The translations under genes were made by a program, and so were the position numbers. The notes beneath the pieces were generated by a model. The model was not told the DNA's origin, ran no database searches, and worked only from the letters and a program-made list of their open reading frames with translations. This document shows, one piece after another, positions 5,104 to 6,927 of a stretch of DNA of 6,927 nucleotides. The DNA comes from VBCK01 sp035511515 (GTDB lineage: Bacteria; Pseudomonadota; Gammaproteobacteria; Burkholderiales; Burkholderiaceae_F), in contig DATKFG010000051.1 of assembly GCA_035511515.1 (NCBI GenBank), positions 1 to 6,927 on the forward strand, written 5' to 3'. Position 1 is the first letter of the stretch, and every line of letters starts with the position of its first letter.

Positions 5104-6708
5104 ATGTCCCGATGGATTCGCCCCGGGGTGTCGCTGTCGGCCGCACTGCTCTGGACCGTGGCTGCGGCGTTGCCGGCGCAGGCCGCCTCCGGGCAGGACC
5201 CGCCGGCGGATGGGCCGCAGATCGCCTGGTTCGCGGGCGACGTCGATGCGGCCTTCGCGCGCGCCCGCTCCGAGCACAAGCCGCTGTTCCTGTACTGGGG
5301 CGCATCGTGGTGTCCCCCGTGCAACCAGGTCAAGGCGACGCTGTTCAAGCGGCGCGATTTCGTCGACCGCTCCAGCCAGTTCGTCCCCGTCTATCTGGAC
5401 GGCGATCAGCCCAATGCGCAGAAACTGGCCGACCGGTTCCGGGTGCGGGGCTATCCGACGATGATCCTGTTCGCCCCCGACGGGGCCGAGATCACGCGCC
5501 TGCCGGGCGAGATCGATCCGCAGCAGTATCTGCAGGCGCTCTCGCTGGGCCTTGGCAGCGGGCGATCGTCGCGCGCCACGCTGCGCTCCGCGCTGGCGCC
5601 CGGCGCATCGGGCCTGACCGCCGAAGACTGGGGGCTGCTGGCCACCTATTCGTGGGACACGGACGAAGGGCAACTGGTCGCGGCCGATCGCGTGGCTTCC
5701 ACGCTGGTGGCACTGGCCAAGGCCTGCCCTTCGCGCTACCAGGCGAGCTCGGACCGGCTGGCGTTGCGGGCGATCATCGCCACCGCGGCCGGCCGCGGCA
5801 CCGTCACCGTGGAGCGGGCGCGCGCGCTCGCTCACGTGCAGTCCGTCCTGGAAGATGCGGCGCGCGCGCGTGCGGCGTTCGACCTGCTGGTGCAGTGGGC
5901 CCCGATCATCGCCGGATCGCTCACCGACCCGGACAGCACGGCGCGCCAGCAGCTGATCGCGCGCTGGGATGCGCGGCTGGCGGCCTTCGCCGACGACGCC
6001 GGGCTGTCGACCGCAGACCGGCTGGACGCGCTGAGCGCCCGCGCGGACCTGCAAAAGCTGGCCGATCCGAACGCGCCGGTTGCGCCGGCGCTCGCGCAGG
6101 CGATCGGGACCGCGGCACAGCGGGCCGACCAGGATACGACCGACCGCTATGAACGGCAGGCGGTGATCGCCTCGGCCGCCGACGCACTGTCGGCGGCGGG
6201 GCTGGGCTCGCAGTCCGATGCGTTGCTCAAAGCGGAGCTCGCCCGCTCGCCGTCACCGTACTACGTGATGGCGGTGCTGGCCGCGAACGCACGCAAGCGC
6301 GGCGATTCGACCGCCGCGCTGGACTGGTACGAAAAAGCGTACGGGCTGGCCCAGGGACCGGCTACGCGGCTGCAATGGGGCGTGCGCTATGCGGTGGCGC
6401 TGACCGAGCTGGCGCCCGATCAGCAGCAACGCGTCGATCAAGCCCTCGCGCAGGTGATCGAGGACCTCGATCCGGCCCCGCAGACCTTTTACGGACGCAA
6501 CCGCATGGCGCTCGAGCGCCTCGGCGCAGGGCTTCAACGGTGGAACTCCGGCCACGCACACGATGCCGTCGTGCAGGGCGCGATCGCCAGGATGGATGCG
6601 GTGTGCGGGAAACTGTCGCAAGCGGCCCCGGAGCGCACGGTCTGCGCCAGCCTGCTGCGCCCACCCTCACCCCCTGCCCCTCTCACGCGAGCGGGAGAGG
6701 GGAGCTAA
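5104..6708 (+). CDS. Exported thioredoxin-fold protein with long helical C-terminal region
   Basis: A 534-residue protein. Residues 1-27 are a clear signal peptide (MSRWIRPG, hydrophobic stretch, cleavage after AQA), which fixes the start at ATG 5104 although the frame is open back to 4453; the ribosome site is weak. A thioredoxin domain (about 40-150) has the active site WCPPC (C70, C73) and the cis-Pro loop GYPT (P118), so it should catalyse thiol-disulfide exchange in the periplasm. Residues about 155-518 are Ala-rich and helical, with TPR-like patches (for example 385-415, KRGDSTAALDWYEKAYGLA), suggesting a protein-binding scaffold. Three further cysteines (C208, C501, C514) could be partners of the active site. 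The last 14 residues (521-534) come from a REP-like repeat, so the ancestral stop codon is probably lost. Related to Thioredoxin_7-type proteins; substrate unknown. Confidence 0.88.
   Translation: MSRWIRPGVSLSAALLWTVAAALPAQAASGQDPPADGPQIAWFAGDVDAAFARARSEHKPLFLYWGASWCPPCNQVKATLFKRRDFVDRSSQFVPVYLDGDQPNAQKLADRFRVRGYPTMILFAPDGAEITRLPGEIDPQQYLQALSLGLGSGRSSRATLRSALAPGASGLTAEDWGLLATYSWDTDEGQLVAADRVASTLVALAKACPSRYQASSDRLALRAIIATAAGRGTVTVERARALAHVQSVLEDAARARAAFDLLVQWAPIIAGSLTDPDSTARQQLIARWDARLAAFADDAGLSTADRLDALSARADLQKLADPNAPVAPALAQAIGTAAQRADQDTTDRYERQAVIASAADALSAAGLGSQSDALLKAELARSPSPYYVMAVLAANARKRGDSTAALDWYEKAYGLAQGPATRLQWGVRYAVALTELAPDQQQRVDQALAQVIEDLDPAPQTFYGRNRMALERLGAGLQRWNSGHAHDAVVQGAIARMDAVCGKLSQAAPERTVCASLLRPPSPPAPLTRAGEGS
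6664..6703. repeat. REP-like palindromic repeat at the convergent gene ends
   Basis: CCCTCACCCCCTGCCCCTCTC..GAGAGGGG matches the common proteobacterial repeat of the form CCCTCTCCCGC..GCGGGAGAGGG. The arms CCCCTCTC (6677-6684) and GAGAGGGG (6695-6702) pair perfectly, and the inner bases extend the stem with one mismatch. It lies between two convergent genes, where it could act as a bidirectional terminator or 3'-end stabiliser, but both reading frames run into it. Confidence 0.7.
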
Positions 6709-6927
6709 GAGCGTCTGCGGGGGTTCTGTCTGGAAGAACGAAGGGGGAAGAATGGCTCCTTCAAGCATGTCCAAAGCGCGGGCCTCGACACCCTTGGCCG
6801 CGAAGAGTTCCTTCCAGGCCTTGACGACCTCCAGCATGGCACTCACCTCCGCTTCGGCTTGTTCGCGTGACAGGCCGAATGCGTCACACTGCGATAGGAG
6901 GTTGTACAGGCTCGCCGCTCTGCCGTG
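6667..6927 (-). CDS. C-terminal fragment of a HipA-like toxin-kinase
   Basis: The open minus-strand frame enters from the right edge and stops at TGA 6669-6667, giving 86 residues of the C-terminus. It reads LLSQCDAFGLSREQAEAEV and then a helix with VVKAWKELFAAKGV. This resembles the C-terminal helices of HipA-family Ser/Thr kinases (toxins of HipAB systems), where a 'FGL..' helix precedes an 'AW' or 'GW' helix. The catalytic part and any HipB partner lie outside the window. The last 11 residues (PLSRSRERGRG) are encoded by the REP-like repeat and overlap the convergent thioredoxin-fold gene by 42 bp. The gene may therefore have an altered tail or be decayed. Identification rests on a short segment only. 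Confidence 0.55.
   Translation of the reverse strand, partial: HGRAASLYNLLSQCDAFGLSREQAEAEVSAMLEVVKAWKELFAAKGVEARALDMLEGAILPPSFFQTEPPQTLLAPLSRSRERGRG

Noticed and set aside
4771..6054. Long minus-strand frame opposite the thioredoxin-fold gene
   Set aside because: Arg/Gly-rich translation without any domain; the plus strand has the signal peptide, WCPPC and cis-Pro.

Overview
The window looks like a piece of the chromosome of a high-GC Gram-negative bacterium, most likely a beta- or gammaproteobacterium. The basis is strong G/C bias at third codon positions, Sco-type and thioredoxin-fold proteins with export signals, an ECF sigma/anti-sigma pair, and a REP-like 'CCCCTCTC..GAGAGGGG' repeat of the kind common in those classes. 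The genus cannot be named from this sequence.

Layout. At the left edge, positions 1-110 hold the start of an unidentified minus-strand gene with a signal-peptide-like N-terminus. It is followed by about 550 bp without a convincing gene (111-663). From 664 to 4943 seven genes all lie on the minus strand. In transcription order (right to left) they are: two tandem, recently duplicated 53- and 57-residue exported or membrane peptides (4943-4782 and 4731-4558), an ECF sigma factor (4538-3999), its membrane-bound anti-sigma factor (4002-3256, ATGA overlap), a SCO1/SenC protein (3231-2596, here SCO-B), a cytoplasmic NarX/DegS-type histidine-kinase-like protein without its phosphoacceptor histidine (2407-1589), and a second SCO1/SenC protein (1302-664, here SCO-A). 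Divergent from this block, on the plus strand, is an exported thioredoxin-fold protein with a WCPPC active site and a long helical C-terminal region (5104-6708). At the right edge a convergent partial minus-strand gene (6667-6927) resembles the C-terminus of HipA-family toxins. A REP-like repeat supplies the last residues of both convergent genes.

How the genes may work together (inference). The peptides, sigma factor, anti-sigma factor and SCO-B are closely spaced (50, 19, overlap, 24 bp) and could be one transcription unit. The SCO proteins (CxxxC plus a distal His) and the WCPPC protein are envelope copper or thiol-disulfide proteins. The simplest reading is an ECF-controlled envelope copper/redox response in which the two peptides, each with one conserved Cys after the hydrophobic segment, are the uncharacterised component. 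The arrangement recalls ECF-controlled copper-sequestering peptide operons, but no homology to those peptides is visible.

Non-coding signals include an element shared by the leaders of SCO-A and the kinase-like gene, several perfect dyads, a sigma70-like promoter candidate before SCO-A, and hairpins after the kinase-like and SCO-A genes.
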